DNA of 64,000 nucleotides from Bacillota bacterium. GTDB taxonomy: Bacteria > Bacillota > UBA994. The notes under the pieces were generated by a model. The model was not told the origin of the DNA. It ran no database searches and saw only the letters and a list, made by a program, of their open reading frames with translations. Where the stretch lies: the NCBI GenBank assembly GCA_009773495.1, contig WSXW01000004.1, forward strand, positions 45,829 through 109,828. Reading direction: 5' to 3'. This document shows positions 36,120 to 44,937 of the stretch, piece by piece. Numbering within the stretch: position 1 is the first letter of the stretch; each line of letters starts with the position of its first letter. Position numbers and translations under genes: made by a program.

Positions 36120-37102
36120 TGAAAAATGCTCAGAGCGAGCCCATTATTCTAAACATCAAGAATTTAGTCAAGTATTTTCCTGTCAGGGCCGGCTTGCTCA
36201 GACGGGTAGTAAACCAAGTCAAGGCGGTCGATGGGATAAGCTTTGCCATTCGACGTAGCGAGACCTTGGGATTAGTGGGTGAGAGCGGGTGCGGCAAGAC
36301 CACTGCCGCGCGCACTGCATTACGCCTCTATGAACCAACGAGCGGCGAGATAGAGTTTGATGGAGTAAACTTGCGAAAGCTGACCCAAGAGGAACTGCGG
36401 CAAAAACGCCGCGAGATGAGCTTAATCTTTCAAGACCCCTATTCATCCCTCCATCCTCGTATGACAGTGGAGGGCATCGTGGCCGAGTCACTACGAACGC
36501 ACGGTATTGGTGCCCCGAACCAACGCCGCGACCGGGTTGTAGAAGTGCTGGAAAAAGTAGGGTTGGCCTCATATCATCTGAAGCGTTACCCTCATGAATT
36601 TAGTGGCGGGCAACGACAGCGCATAGGCATTGCCCGCGCAATTATCTCCAAACCAAAGCTGGTGATCTGTGACGAGCCCGTTTCAGCTCTTGACGTCTCT
36701 ATACAGGCCCAAATCCTTAATCTTTTGGAGTCTCTGCAAGAATCTTATGGCCTGACATATCTGTTCATTGCTCATAATTTGAGCGTTGTCAAGCATATTA
36801 GCGATCGTATTGGTGTTATGTACTTGGGAAGTCTTGTTGAGCTGGCCTCATCCGATGACCTCTATGCCAGCCCTCTCCATCCCTACACGCAAGCGCTTAT
36901 GTCTGCCATCCCTCTTCATGACCCACAGCGCAAGATCCAACACATCCCCCTTACGGGTGACGTTCCCAGCCCCATTAACCCGCCGGCAGGGTGTCGCTTC
37001 CATACCCGCTGTGCCTATGTTGTAGATCAATGTAAATCGGTTGCACCTGAATGGCGGGAATTGCGCCCCGACCATTTTGTGGCCTGCCATATTGCCAAGT
37101 AG
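36116..37102 (+). CDS. Oligopeptide-type ABC ATPase, DppF/OppF
   Basis: 328 residues. Walker [10 protein letters not shown], signature FSGGQRQR, Walker [13 protein letters not shown] and an oligo_HPY C-terminus ([16 protein letters not shown]). It is the partner of the preceding ATPase; the asymmetric pair is usual for this transporter type. A second in-frame ATG at 36119 is an alternative start. The operon ends at a strong terminator just downstream. Confidence 0.95.
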   Translation: MMKNAQSEPIILNIKNLVKYFPVRAGLLRRVVNQVKAVDGISFAIRRSETLGLVGESGCGKTTAARTALRLYEPTSGEIEFDGVNLRKLTQEELRQKRREMSLIFQDPYSSLHPRMTVEGIVAESLRTHGIGAPNQRRDRVVEVLEKVGLASYHLKRYPHEFSGGQRQRIGIARAIISKPKLVICDEPVSALDVSIQAQILNLLESLQESYGLTYLFIAHNLSVVKHISDRIGVMYLGSLVELASSDDLYASPLHPYTQALMSAIPLHDPQRKIQHIPLTGDVPSPINPPAGCRFHTRCAYVVDQCKSVAPEWRELRPDHFVACHIAK

Positions 37103-37124
37103 GTTCTAGCGTGCATACGCAAAG

Positions 37125-37166
37125 GAACTAGAGCTTGTCCTAGACGACAACTCTAGTTCTTTTTTT
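37125..37166 (+). terminator. Terminator of the ABC transporter operon
   Basis: An imperfect 15-base stem (GGAACTAGAG...CTCTAGTTC) with T6+ tail. Its sequence resembles the hairpin at 43852-43897. Confidence 0.85.
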
Positions 37167-37234
37167 GTAGCCTGACAGGTCGCCTAATCTAAAACTAGAG
37201 GGCTAGGTGCGAAGCCTGTGGAGCATTGTCTTTT

Positions 37235-37288
37235 AGAGGTGCTTTAGTAATCAGGGTGAGCCAGGTAGCTCCCAAACAAAGCACCTCT
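37235..37288. repeat. Inverted repeat with nested hairpin
   Basis: Outer perfect 11-base arms AGAGGTGCTTT / AAAGCACCTCT (37235-37245 and 37278-37288) enclose an inner GAGC/GCTC hairpin. No T-tract. Located between the ABC terminator and the 3' end of nrdJ. Confidence 0.55.
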
Positions 37289-37335
37289 GAAGAAAGAAAG
37301 GCTGTGGTGCTGTATACGGAGGCTTGCTTCACACC

Positions 37336-40300
37336 TTAAGAGCAACCGGTGGTAGTTCCGCAGTCGAGGCAAACCTTGCAGGTGCCGTTTATGACCATGC
37401 GAAAACTAGAACAATTGGAGCAGGCGGAATGGTACAGCTTCTCGCCGTTAGCCTTAGCATCCTTGATGATATCATCCGTGGTCAGCTGTCGCTCTGGTGA
37501 AATCTTGGTAGCAGCACTCGCCTCAGGAGTGACAGTAAACCGCTCGTGGGAGCGCATGATTACGTCGCCAGCCTCAGGCTTGACCTGCACCCGGGAGTAA
37601 TCACCCAATTCGATTTCAATCACTTTAGAAATAAGGTCCGAAATAGAACTAGCGGTTTTAATGTATGGGTGACGGGTTACAAAACCATGGGGCTCGTACT
37701 TCTGTCCCCGTAGCATGCGGGCAATATCTTCTGCCGGAATATGATACTGCAGCATTACTGAAATGGTCTTAGACAGTGAGTTCAGGAACCCTGTAATGAG
37801 GCTGCCTTCGCGGTCGGTTGTCATGTAAATCTCAGATATTTCCCCGATTGCGTCGCGGTTCACGGTAATATACAACTTAACGTCCTCAATTTGCGCTGCA
37901 TGGGTGCACCCCGCTCGAATTCCAGTGACTTTATCCCGACGAGAGCCTGGCACCGGTGAGGTCATACGCTTTTTAGCTTCGCGGGCAAAAGCCAGCAGTG
38001 CCTCATAGGTGAGGTTTTCGAGGTCCACCTGCTTATCAATGCTGTCCAACTTATTGCTCAGGGGCTGCGTAAACTTGGAGCCATCACGATACAACGCAAT
38101 TCCCTTTACCCCGGTTTGCCAGGCCAGTATGTGCACCGCCTTAAAGTCTTCGACCGTTGCTTCTCGGGGCAGATTAACAGTCTTGGAGATGGCGCCAGAT
38201 ACCATGGGAGCCAAAGCTGCCATCATGAGAACATGTCCATTGTGATGGATTAAGCGACTGCCGCTACCGTTAACACTAGCAGTATCGAATACAGCATAGT
38301 GCTCTTCCTTCAAATGGGGAGTTCCTTCGATTTTGCCGTCCACCAACTTGCCGCCTTTTTCACGACTGAGGTAGTCCATAATCTCATGTATGTCCTGGGC
38401 AGTATAGCCAAGTGTTTTGAGGGCCACGCTGATTACCGGATTGACAATAGTCATAAAGCCGCCGCCCACCAGTTTTTTGTAGACTACATGAGAGAAGAAG
38501 GGCTCAACAGAAGTTGCGGCACAATCCATGGCAAAAGAAATAGTTCCGGTGGGTGCTACCACCACCACTTGCGCGTGGCGATAGCCGTTTACTTCCCCTA
38601 GGCGTACGGCCTCGGCCCAGCACTCCTTGAGGTTTAATGAAAGACACAGTAACCCCATACGTTCCAGCAACTCGTGATCTACCCTCTGCGGCTCGTAATG
38701 TAGACCTTCGTATAGGTCGCCGAGGGCACCCGCTACCCGGGCGTGGTTGCGAACAACCCTATTCATGTACAATTTGTTTAGCTCATACTTCTCAAAAGGC
38801 CCAACCTCTTTGGACATGAGAGCCGACACCCGATAACTTTCCCCGGTGACTACGCCCATGAGAGCCGCCGCTAGGCTGCGAGCTTCTGGTGAGTCGTAGG
38901 GCCATCCCATAGCCATAAGCAGCGAAGCCAAGTTGGCAACGCCAAGGCCTGTGGTGCGAAACATATATGTTTTACGTGCAATGTCCTCGGTGGGAAACTG
39001 TCCCCACACAATAGAAGCCTCCAGCACCAGTTGGTTAAGCCCAATCATGTGCCTAAACCCCACCAAATCAAAACTGCCGCTTGCGGGGTCGTAGAAGCGA
39101 TAGAGGTTGAGCGACGCCAGGTTACAGCTGGTGTCATCAAGAAAAGCATATTCCCCACAGGGGTTAGTGGAGTTAAGCCTATTGTGAGGAGCCCACAGGT
39201 CGCCATCCTCCCCCGCTGGACATGTGTGCCAGGCGTTAAAAGTGTCGGTAAACTGCGGAGCAGGGTCGGCGGCCCGGCAGGCTGCATCGTTAAATAACTC
39301 CCAGAGATGCCCGACAAATACTTCCCGATCTACAGAGGGATCTACCCTTCCCTTAAGAGTAATAGTCTGGTGAGGATCGTCTTTTAGGCGAAGCACCTTA
39401 TGCATAAACTCGTCGGGAATGCGCAACGAATTGTTAGAGTTCTGTCCTGAGACTGTCTCGTAAGCCTCACCGTCTATATCAGCAGAGTAGCCCATCTTAG
39501 CTAAAGCTCGCACCTTTTCTTCTTCGCGGGCTTTCCACACAATAAAATCTTCAATTTCTGGGTGATCAATGTTCAAGCAAACCATTTTTGCCGCTCGCCG
39601 TGTGGTGCCTCCGGATTTAATGCCGCCGGCATTGCGGTCAAGACCCTTAAGAAAGCTCATTAAGCCCGAAGAAAACCCGCCGCCGGAAAGCTTCTCCCCC
39701 ACCGCCCTAAGCGGCGAAAAGTTAGTACCGGTGCCAGAACCGCCCTTAAAAAGCTTAGTCTCGGTGACATAGTGTTCCGAAATTGAGTGCTTGCCCAGCA
39801 GCCTATCTTCAATGGATAGAATAAAGCAAGCAGAGGCCTGCGTGCGGGTGTAGGTATCCTCAGATGCCACGACCTGCTTCTTCTTGGAATCGTAAAAAAA
39901 GAGATCGTTTTGGCTTCCCTTAATACCGTAACTGCGGGCCAGGCCAGTGTTAAACCACTGGGGCGAGTTAGGCGCGAACATCTGGTTAAGAAGGCCATAG
40001 GCTACTTCGTCGTAGAATATGTCCCTTTGTTCCTGCGTTTTAATAATCCCTTCCTCTTGAAGCGCCGCCGTCCAGAAATCCACCATGCGGTGCACCAACA
40101 TCCTAAGCGAAGTTTCCTGCCCGGATTCATTGTTGACCCCCGCCTTGCGAAAGTATTTCGAGGCAATAATATCCACCGCATTTTGAGAATAGTGTATTGG
40201 AAACTCTAGGCCCTTCATATCTGTCAGGACCTTACCGCTTTTGTAATCCTGTAGCAACACGTCCCGCTTCGACCACTCAAATAGGTCATAAACAGTGAGG

Positions 40301-40362
40301 TCGTCACGGCCTTTAAGCTCCTTCGTATAGTAGCGCACAAACATCTCTCCAAGGTTGTTCAT
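37336..40362 (-). CDS. nrdJ: Vitamin B12-dependent (class II) ribonucleoside-diphosphate/triphosphate reductase
   Basis: 1008 residues from ATG 40362, with GGGAGG six bases ahead; a TTG two codons upstream is less likely. Conserved class II marks: SACFILSIED, NPCGEYAFLDDTSCNLASLNL with the NPCGE motif, and APTGTISFAMDC. The C-terminal CSNCSSF...CKVCLDCG is a zinc ribbon with the redox Cys tail typical of this RNR group. It makes deoxynucleotides without oxygen using adenosylcobalamin, which fits an anaerobe. Monocistronic; controlled by two NrdR boxes. Confidence 0.96.
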   Translation of the reverse strand: MNNLGEMFVRYYTKELKGRDDLTVYDLFEWSKRDVLLQDYKSGKVLTDMKGLEFPIHYSQNAVDIIASKYFRKAGVNNESGQETSLRMLVHRMVDFWTAALQEEGIIKTQEQRDIFYDEVAYGLLNQMFAPNSPQWFNTGLARSYGIKGSQNDLFFYDSKKKQVVASEDTYTRTQASACFILSIEDRLLGKHSISEHYVTETKLFKGGSGTGTNFSPLRAVGEKLSGGGFSSGLMSFLKGLDRNAGGIKSGGTTRRAAKMVCLNIDHPEIEDFIVWKAREEEKVRALAKMGYSADIDGEAYETVSGQNSNNSLRIPDEFMHKVLRLKDDPHQTITLKGRVDPSVDREVFVGHLWELFNDAACRAADPAPQFTDTFNAWHTCPAGEDGDLWAPHNRLNSTNPCGEYAFLDDTSCNLASLNLYRFYDPASGSFDLVGFRHMIGLNQLVLEASIVWGQFPTEDIARKTYMFRTTGLGVANLASLLMAMGWPYDSPEARSLAAALMGVVTGESYRVSALMSKEVGPFEKYELNKLYMNRVVRNHARVAGALGDLYEGLHYEPQRVDHELLERMGLLCLSLNLKECWAEAVRLGEVNGYRHAQVVVVAPTGTISFAMDCAATSVEPFFSHVVYKKLVGGGFMTIVNPVISVALKTLGYTAQDIHEIMDYLSREKGGKLVDGKIEGTPHLKEEHYAVFDTASVNGSGSRLIHHNGHVLMMAALAPMVSGAISKTVNLPREATVEDFKAVHILAWQTGVKGIALYRDGSKFTQPLSNKLDSIDKQVDLENLTYEALLAFAREAKKRMTSPVPGSRRDKVTGIRAGCTHAAQIEDVKLYITVNRDAIGEISEIYMTTDREGSLITGFLNSLSKTISVMLQYHIPAEDIARMLRGQKYEPHGFVTRHPYIKTASSISDLISKVIEIELGDYSRVQVKPEAGDVIMRSHERFTVTPEASAATKISPERQLTTDDIIKDAKANGEKLYHSACSNCSSFRMVINGTCKVCLDCGTTTGCS

Positions 40363-40393
40363 GAGCAACCTCCCTTCAATTTCTTCCTGTATT

Positions 40394-40409
40394 GTACTAT
40401 ATATTGTAG
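40394..40409 (-). promoter_or_regulatory. NrdR box proximal to nrdJ
   Basis: The 16-base sequence is close to the NrdR palindrome, with core ACAATATATAGT on the minus strand. Its centre is 31 bp from the centre of the distal box, i.e. about three helical turns, which is the standard spacing. Confidence 0.75.
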
Positions 40410-40424
40410 CATAGACCGACTGGG

Positions 40425-40440
40425 TCTACTACATAGTGTG
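40425..40440 (-). promoter_or_regulatory. NrdR box distal to nrdJ
   Basis: The second element reads TCTACTACATAGTGTG on the plus strand with core palindrome ACTA-CA-TAGT. Pairs with the box at 40394-40409. NrdR represses RNR genes when dATP/ATP is high; nrdR itself is not in this window. Confidence 0.65.
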
Positions 40441-40497
40441 AAAGAAGTCTGCTCAGTTGCGCTAGGTCCATCACCGTCGCTTGTTCTGTAGCACGAT

Positions 40498-40546
40498 AAA
40501 ACAACCCGCTGGACGCGCTCAAGCGCCGCCTGCGGGTTGTTTTGTT
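40498..40546. terminator. Bidirectional terminator downstream of the aminotransferase gene
   Basis: AAACAACCCGC / GCGGGTTGTTT arms with a 22-base loop containing a second GGCG...CGCC-like pairing; T residues follow on both strands. Confidence 0.75.
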
Positions 40547-40551
40547 TTGCG

Positions 40552-41712
40552 TTAAGCCTGACCTCTATCCCTTAACATTTCCTGCATCAGGATACCGACG
40601 CCTTTTCCAAGTTCGGTATGTCGACCTGCTTTGTACAATGCTCTCTCGATGGTGGCAATCACCGATACTAAGTCATGCATATCAATGTTGCCCATATGGC
40701 CTAACCGGAACATTTTGCCTGCATACGCCCCTAATCCACCGGCTACAACGACCCCCTCGTCCCTGAGAGAATTTCTAAATTCGACATCATTTATGCCCTC
40801 GGGATAAACTAGATTGGAGAGTGTTGCCGCTCGATAGTTTTTGTCAGCCAGGACCTTGAACCCGAGCGCCTCTAGGGCCATCTGCATAGCCTTGGCCACT
40901 TTCTGATGCCTTACGAATCTGTATTCCAGCCCCTCTTCCTTAATGATGGCGACAGATTCTTTTAATGCCCATACCAAGTTAACTGCCGGTGTCGCAAAGT
41001 ATTTTGAGGGGTCCTGCATGACGGGTAACCATTTGTAAAAATCAACATAGTACTCTGGAATTGTCCCTAAGCTTTTTCTTCTTTCCATGGCTTTTGGCCC
41101 TGCCCATAGAATCGCTAATCCTGGCGCAACACCAAAGGCTTTCTGTGTACCCGTGAACAATATATCAATTCCCATATCGTCCACATATTCCATTTCGCCT
41201 GCTGTCGAGCATACTCCGTCCACGATAAAGATGATCTCGTCAAACTGCTTCAGCATCCTGCCAATTTCCTCGATAGGGGCACGAACGCCTGTCGATGTGT
41301 CTACATGGCTTACTGTCAATGCCTGATATTTCTTTTCCCTTAACTTGCTCTCGATTTCAGCTACAGGAACGATAGATCCCCATTCACTTGCCAGCACATC
41401 CACATTAAATCCTTTTCTTTCACAGATGTCGATGAAACGGTCACCGAAAAAACCATGGGAGACGATTAAGACGTTATCCCCTTTTTTCAGCGTGTTGGCA
41501 ACTGCCATTTCCATGGCCATGGTGCCAGTACCTGCCACAACAAAAACTTCACCGGCTGTTTTCCACATCGTCTTCAAGTCGCTGATTAGCTCTTTATAGT
41601 CCCTGACAAAGTTTGGGTCCCCAAAAGCAATTGTCTCTCTACCCATTTGATCCTGAATTGACCTCGCAACGGGAGTTGGTCCAGGAATCATCACTAATCT
41701 TCTATTTTTCAT
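40552..41712 (-). CDS. Class V aminotransferase (alanine/serine/ureidoglycine-glyoxylate type)
   Basis: 386 residues from ATG 41712 (GAGGTGG site); an upstream frame start at 41736 lacks one. PLP fold I, class V: IPGPTPV start, Lys191 in FTGTQKAFG as Schiff base, SHVDTSTGVRAP, and VDGVCSTAGEM with the Asp that holds the pyridine nitrogen. The family includes alanine-glyoxylate, serine-glyoxylate and (S)-ureidoglycine-glyoxylate (PucG) aminotransferases. Being next to a GntP permease and in a window with an AllFGH set makes the PucG-like reaction, which yields oxalurate, an attractive but unproven guess. Confidence 0.85.
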   Translation of the reverse strand: MKNRRLVMIPGPTPVARSIQDQMGRETIAFGDPNFVRDYKELISDLKTMWKTAGEVFVVAGTGTMAMEMAVANTLKKGDNVLIVSHGFFGDRFIDICERKGFNVDVLASEWGSIVPVAEIESKLREKKYQALTVSHVDTSTGVRAPIEEIGRMLKQFDEIIFIVDGVCSTAGEMEYVDDMGIDILFTGTQKAFGVAPGLAILWAGPKAMERRKSLGTIPEYYVDFYKWLPVMQDPSKYFATPAVNLVWALKESVAIIKEEGLEYRFVRHQKVAKAMQMALEALGFKVLADKNYRAATLSNLVYPEGINDVEFRNSLRDEGVVVAGGLGAYAGKMFRLGHMGNIDMHDLVSVIATIERALYKAGRHTELGKGVGILMQEMLRDRGQA

Positions 41713-41769
41713 ATACACCCACCTCATTTGAAGCAATCAAAATTACATTTAGTGTTGCTTTGCTATCTA

Positions 41770-43140
41770 CTAGATGAACAAGGACATCGCCCATACGACC
41801 GCCATGGCTGCGACACTGCCAAGAGCCGATGGGATGGCCACAAGGTCAAAACCTTGCTTTGTCGGCAAGTCGCCATTGGCCTTGAGTACCACCCAGAAAT
41901 GGCTGGCGTTGAGATGGTAGAAGAAGGACGAGCCTGCTGCGATTGCCAGTGTTGCAATAACAGGATGTAGACCTAAAGCCGGCAGCAATGGCAAAATGAT
42001 GCCAGAACCAATTATCAGCGATACTGTGGCAGATCCGGTTGCAACAGAGAGTGCTACTGAAACCAGGAACGGAATTAATACCGGAGGAAGCGGTGTTGCA
42101 GCAATTGCATTACCCAAGTATGTGCCAACGCCAGAGCCTCTGAGCACGGCACCGAATGCGCCGGCCGCTCCCGTTGCCAGGATGATAAAACCGGATTTGT
42201 CAACGGCGGTGTCACACCATTTATAGAATTGATCCCAACTCAAACGCGTGGTATCCATACCTAAAGCAATTAGAACGCCTAGGAACAGAGCAAAAATCGG
42301 ATGCCCCACAAAGCCTAGTATAGGTAGTGCAGGAGACTTTGCATCGAGTAAGAGTCTGCCAAAGGAGTTAACGCAAATCAACAAAACCGGAAGGAGAATA
42401 GCACCGAAAGCAAAAAATGCACTAGGGGCCTTCTTCCCTGCGGCAGCAAACCCACTTAGTGGATCCAACCCGTTCGCCACATCTACCTCCGGCAACTCTG
42501 AAACAGCAGGATACTTGGCAAGCATTCTCTTGCTGCCGCACCACGCCGTCGCTGCCCATGTATAAGCCAAAGACGAAATCAGGCCAAGAGCAATTACTAG
42601 GCCGAGGTCAGCGCCTAACGTACCTGCGGCAGCAATCGGGCCGGGTGTGGGCGGAACCATTGTGTGCGTAGCCAAAATACCGCCGTTCAAGGCGCCCAAG
42701 AGTGCGATTAGGGGAACTCCCCCGCGTGCAGAAAGAGCGCGGGCAACCGGCGACAAAATTACGATGGCTGAATCGCTAAATACCGGAATTGAGACTAGGT
42801 ATCCTGTAATGGCCATAGTGAGTTTGGAGCGCTGCTTGCCCACAACCTTAAGAATCGAGTTAGCTAGCACCAAAGCTCCGCCGGTATCCTCGAGGATGAT
42901 TCCGATGGCACAACCTAATATAATAACGATACCGATAGAGGCAATGGTATTGCCAAACCCGGTAGTGACAGTTGAGAAGACGTGTTCGATCGGGAAACCG
43001 AACCCAAAAGAGGCAACGGTTGCAACGATGATTAATGCGAAAACAGGATGAATTTTTAATTTAATAATTCCAAGGACGAGGGCGATAATACTAACTACTA
43101 AAACAATGACTGAACTAGAAGTTGCTACGATAGGTGTCAT
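41770..43140 (-). CDS. GntP-family organic acid permease
   Basis: 456 residues from ATG 43140 with AGGAGG; a GTG/ATG-like start 6 codons upstream is rejected. About 12 transmembrane segments; GntP family signatures include FGFPIEHVFSTVTTGFGNTIA, GYLVSIPVFSDSAIVILSP and THTMVPPTPGPIAAAG. Family members import gluconate, glycerate, D-serine or similar hydroxy acids with H+. Upstream of the aminotransferase in the same unit, so it may import the substrate of that enzyme. Confidence 0.92.
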   Translation of the reverse strand: MTPIVATSSSVIVLVVSIIALVLGIIKLKIHPVFALIIVATVASFGFGFPIEHVFSTVTTGFGNTIASIGIVIILGCAIGIILEDTGGALVLANSILKVVGKQRSKLTMAITGYLVSIPVFSDSAIVILSPVARALSARGGVPLIALLGALNGGILATHTMVPPTPGPIAAAGTLGADLGLVIALGLISSLAYTWAATAWCGSKRMLAKYPAVSELPEVDVANGLDPLSGFAAAGKKAPSAFFAFGAILLPVLLICVNSFGRLLLDAKSPALPILGFVGHPIFALFLGVLIALGMDTTRLSWDQFYKWCDTAVDKSGFIILATGAAGAFGAVLRGSGVGTYLGNAIAATPLPPVLIPFLVSVALSVATGSATVSLIIGSGIILPLLPALGLHPVIATLAIAAGSSFFYHLNASHFWVVLKANGDLPTKQGFDLVAIPSALGSVAAMAVVWAMSLFI

Positions 43141-43246
43141 TAAAATAATCCTCCTCATTTGTGTATTTTGGGGTTACCATCTGTGAAAGCTTAGGTTCGA
43201 CCTATCACTCCTTTCGTTCTCGAATAGCCGCCATTTCTACTTAATC

Positions 43247-43271
43247 AATAAAAAAGCCTGACCTTTCCAGG
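43247..43271 (-). terminator. Terminator of the cupin gene
   Basis: AGCCTG / CAGGCT stem followed on the minus strand by TTTTTTATT. It separates the cupin gene from gntP. Confidence 0.7.
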
Positions 43272-43304
43272 CTAGGTGTGATCATTTTACTTATCTGATT
43301 GAGC

Positions 43305-43664
43305 TCAAACTGATTCCCTATCAAAAAGAATCAACGCGACATATTCCAGATCAACTTCACCAACGTTTTCAATGGAATGTGACGACCCATTTGGTGTATA
43401 GATTGAATCTCCCGCTTCCAGAATTGATTCTTTACCGTTGTCACTAACTAACGCTTTCCCGGAAAGAATATAGTAAACCTCTAAGTCCCCTTTATGGGTG
43501 TGATAACCTATGGAACTACCTGGTGATAATGTGCTTTTTACAAAGAGCCTGCCCGTCCCAGCCGAATTTTGCTTATCCAGGAAATGAGTATTTACTAAGG
43601 TGCCTTTCCCGCCTAAAAACTCGCTATGAACATCTACTATCATTTCAATTGCCTTCCTAATCAT
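43305..43664 (-). CDS. Small cupin-domain protein
   Basis: 119 residues from ATG 43664 with GAGGAGGG; a longer frame starting at 43787 has no site. Single cupin barrel: first motif IGYHTHKGDLEVYYILSG supplies two His and one Glu for metal binding, second motif GDSIYTPNGSSHSIEN supplies a third His. Likely a metal-binding isomerase, dioxygenase or sugar/acid-binding protein; the reaction cannot be told. Separate from the gntP unit by a terminator, though in the same direction. Confidence 0.85.
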   Translation of the reverse strand: MIRKAIEMIVDVHSEFLGGKGTLVNTHFLDKQNSAGTGRLFVKSTLSPGSSIGYHTHKGDLEVYYILSGKALVSDNGKESILEAGDSIYTPNGSSHSIENVGEVDLEYVALILFDRESV

Positions 43665-43851
43665 TAAAAACCCTCCTCGTTTTGTACTGTGACAGCACAT
43701 GCTAATATGATTCACTATGTTATATATATTTGACCTTACTTCGTGAAATCCTTCACTATAATTAAATTCTTTTGGGATCAGTAACACTCGTAGCCCTATA
43801 ACTAAGATAAAAGCTCAGAGAGCTACGGCAGAGCTCAGCTACGCCCAACAT

Positions 43852-43897
43852 AAAAGGAACTAGAGATTGTCACCTAGGACAATCTCTAGTTCCTTTT
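43852..43897. terminator. Bidirectional terminator between cupin and ribosomal operon
   Basis: Twenty-base arms (43852-43871 with 43878-43897) contain AAAAGGAACTAGAG; T4 tails on both sides. It closes the rplM-rpsI unit on the minus strand. The rest of 43665-43978 is AT-rich and may contain the cupin promoter; I see no gene. Confidence 0.8.
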
Positions 43898-43978
43898 CGC
43901 ATATAGGGAAAGGCCAAAGTTCAAAAAGCCAAAACTTTCTCAGTGACCTCCTGCGGGTTTCTTTTCGTAGGCGTAATA

Positions 43979-44371
43979 TTAACGCTTGGAGAACTGAGGA
44001 GCACGGCGTGCCTTTTTGAGACCGTACTTCTTACGCTCAACCATGCGTGGATCACGAGTGAGTAGGCCTGCTGTCTTGAGTGAAGGACGAAGCTCAGCAT
44101 CCATGCGGATGAGGGCGCGAGCGATACCGTGCCTGATAGCACCGGCTTGCCCGGAGTTGCCACCACCGTGAACGGAGGTGATTACGTCATAGTTGTTAAC
44201 GGTATTGGTAAGAACCAAGGGTTGGCGAACAATCAGCTTTAGAGTCTCTAAACCGAAATAGTCATCTATTGACTTGCGGTTAATCACGATAGTCCCTGAA
44301 CCAGGCATTATGCGCACACGCGCAACTGAAGTCTTCCTGCGCCCTGTTCCAAAATACTGTACTTTAGCCAC
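43979..44371 (-). CDS. rpsI: 30S ribosomal protein S9
   Basis: 130 residues, full length. [14 protein letters not shown] start and C-terminal [12 protein letters not shown] tail, which reaches the P site. Follows rplM with an 18-bp gap. Confidence 0.98.
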   Translation of the reverse strand: MAKVQYFGTGRRKTSVARVRIMPGSGTIVINRKSIDDYFGLETLKLIVRQPLVLTNTVNNYDVITSVHGGGNSGQAGAIRHGIARALIRMDAELRPSLKTAGLLTRDPRMVERKKYGLKKARRAPQFSKR

Positions 44372-44389
44372 TTACAATCTCCTCCTTCC

Positions 44390-44827
44390 CTAACCCCGAA
44401 TAGTCCATACTTCAGGCAGTTGAGCGGCATGCGGATGCTCAGGCCCAGCATAGACTTTAATTTTTTTGCCTTGAGTGCGACCTAGCTTGTTGTGAGGGAG
44501 CATACCCTTCACAGCTTTCTCGATAACAAACTCAGGCTTCTTCTTCATGAGAATGTCATAGCTAGTTTGGCGGAAACCGCCTGGAAAACCAGAATGGCGA
44601 TAGTACATCTTTTGCGATAGTTTTTTACCTGTCAACTCGATCTTGTCGGCGTTAATAACAATAACAAAATCGCCTGTGTCAAGATGTGGGGTAAAGATCG
44701 GTTTCATTTTGCCACGAAGAATAGCAGCTACCTCGCTCGCAAGACGGCCAAGTGTTTGTCCAGCGGCGTCAACCACATACCACTTGCGCTCCACATCTTT
44801 TGGCTTGGCGATATAAGTGCTTCGCAT
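44390..44827 (-). CDS. rplM: 50S ribosomal protein L13
   Basis: 145 residues. Typical L13 motifs: [40 protein letters not shown]. First gene of the rplM-rpsI pair, with its own promoter and leader. Confidence 0.98.
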   Translation of the reverse strand: MRSTYIAKPKDVERKWYVVDAAGQTLGRLASEVAAILRGKMKPIFTPHLDTGDFVIVINADKIELTGKKLSQKMYYRHSGFPGGFRQTSYDILMKKKPEFVIEKAVKGMLPHNKLGRTQGKKIKVYAGPEHPHAAQLPEVWTIRG

Positions 44828-44872
44828 GGGGTTCCCTCCCTAAGGTTTGGTTATAATAGACAACGTGTTCGG

Positions 44873-44897
44873 GTGGTCCGGGGCTCAATCGGACCAC
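44873..44897 (-). promoter_or_regulatory. 5'-end hairpin of the rplM-rpsI mRNA (L13-leader candidate)
   Basis: GTGGTCCG / CGGACCAC, 8-bp perfect stem with a 9-base loop, at the predicted first nucleotides of the transcript. L13 leaders that bind L13 for feedback are known in Firmicutes; I infer this is one. A 5'-end stem could also protect the RNA from RNase J. Confidence 0.5.
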
Positions 44898-44902
44898 GTA
44901 TA

Positions 44903-44931
44903 ATTGTATAATCTCTCGCTCAGCTTGTCAA
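44903..44931 (-). promoter_or_regulatory. Promoter of rplM-rpsI
   Basis: Minus strand TTGACA (44926-44931), 17-bp spacer, TACAAT (44903-44908). Lies between truA and rplM, so these two genes can be made apart from the upstream superoperon. Confidence 0.75.
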
Positions 44932-44937
44932 CAAAAG

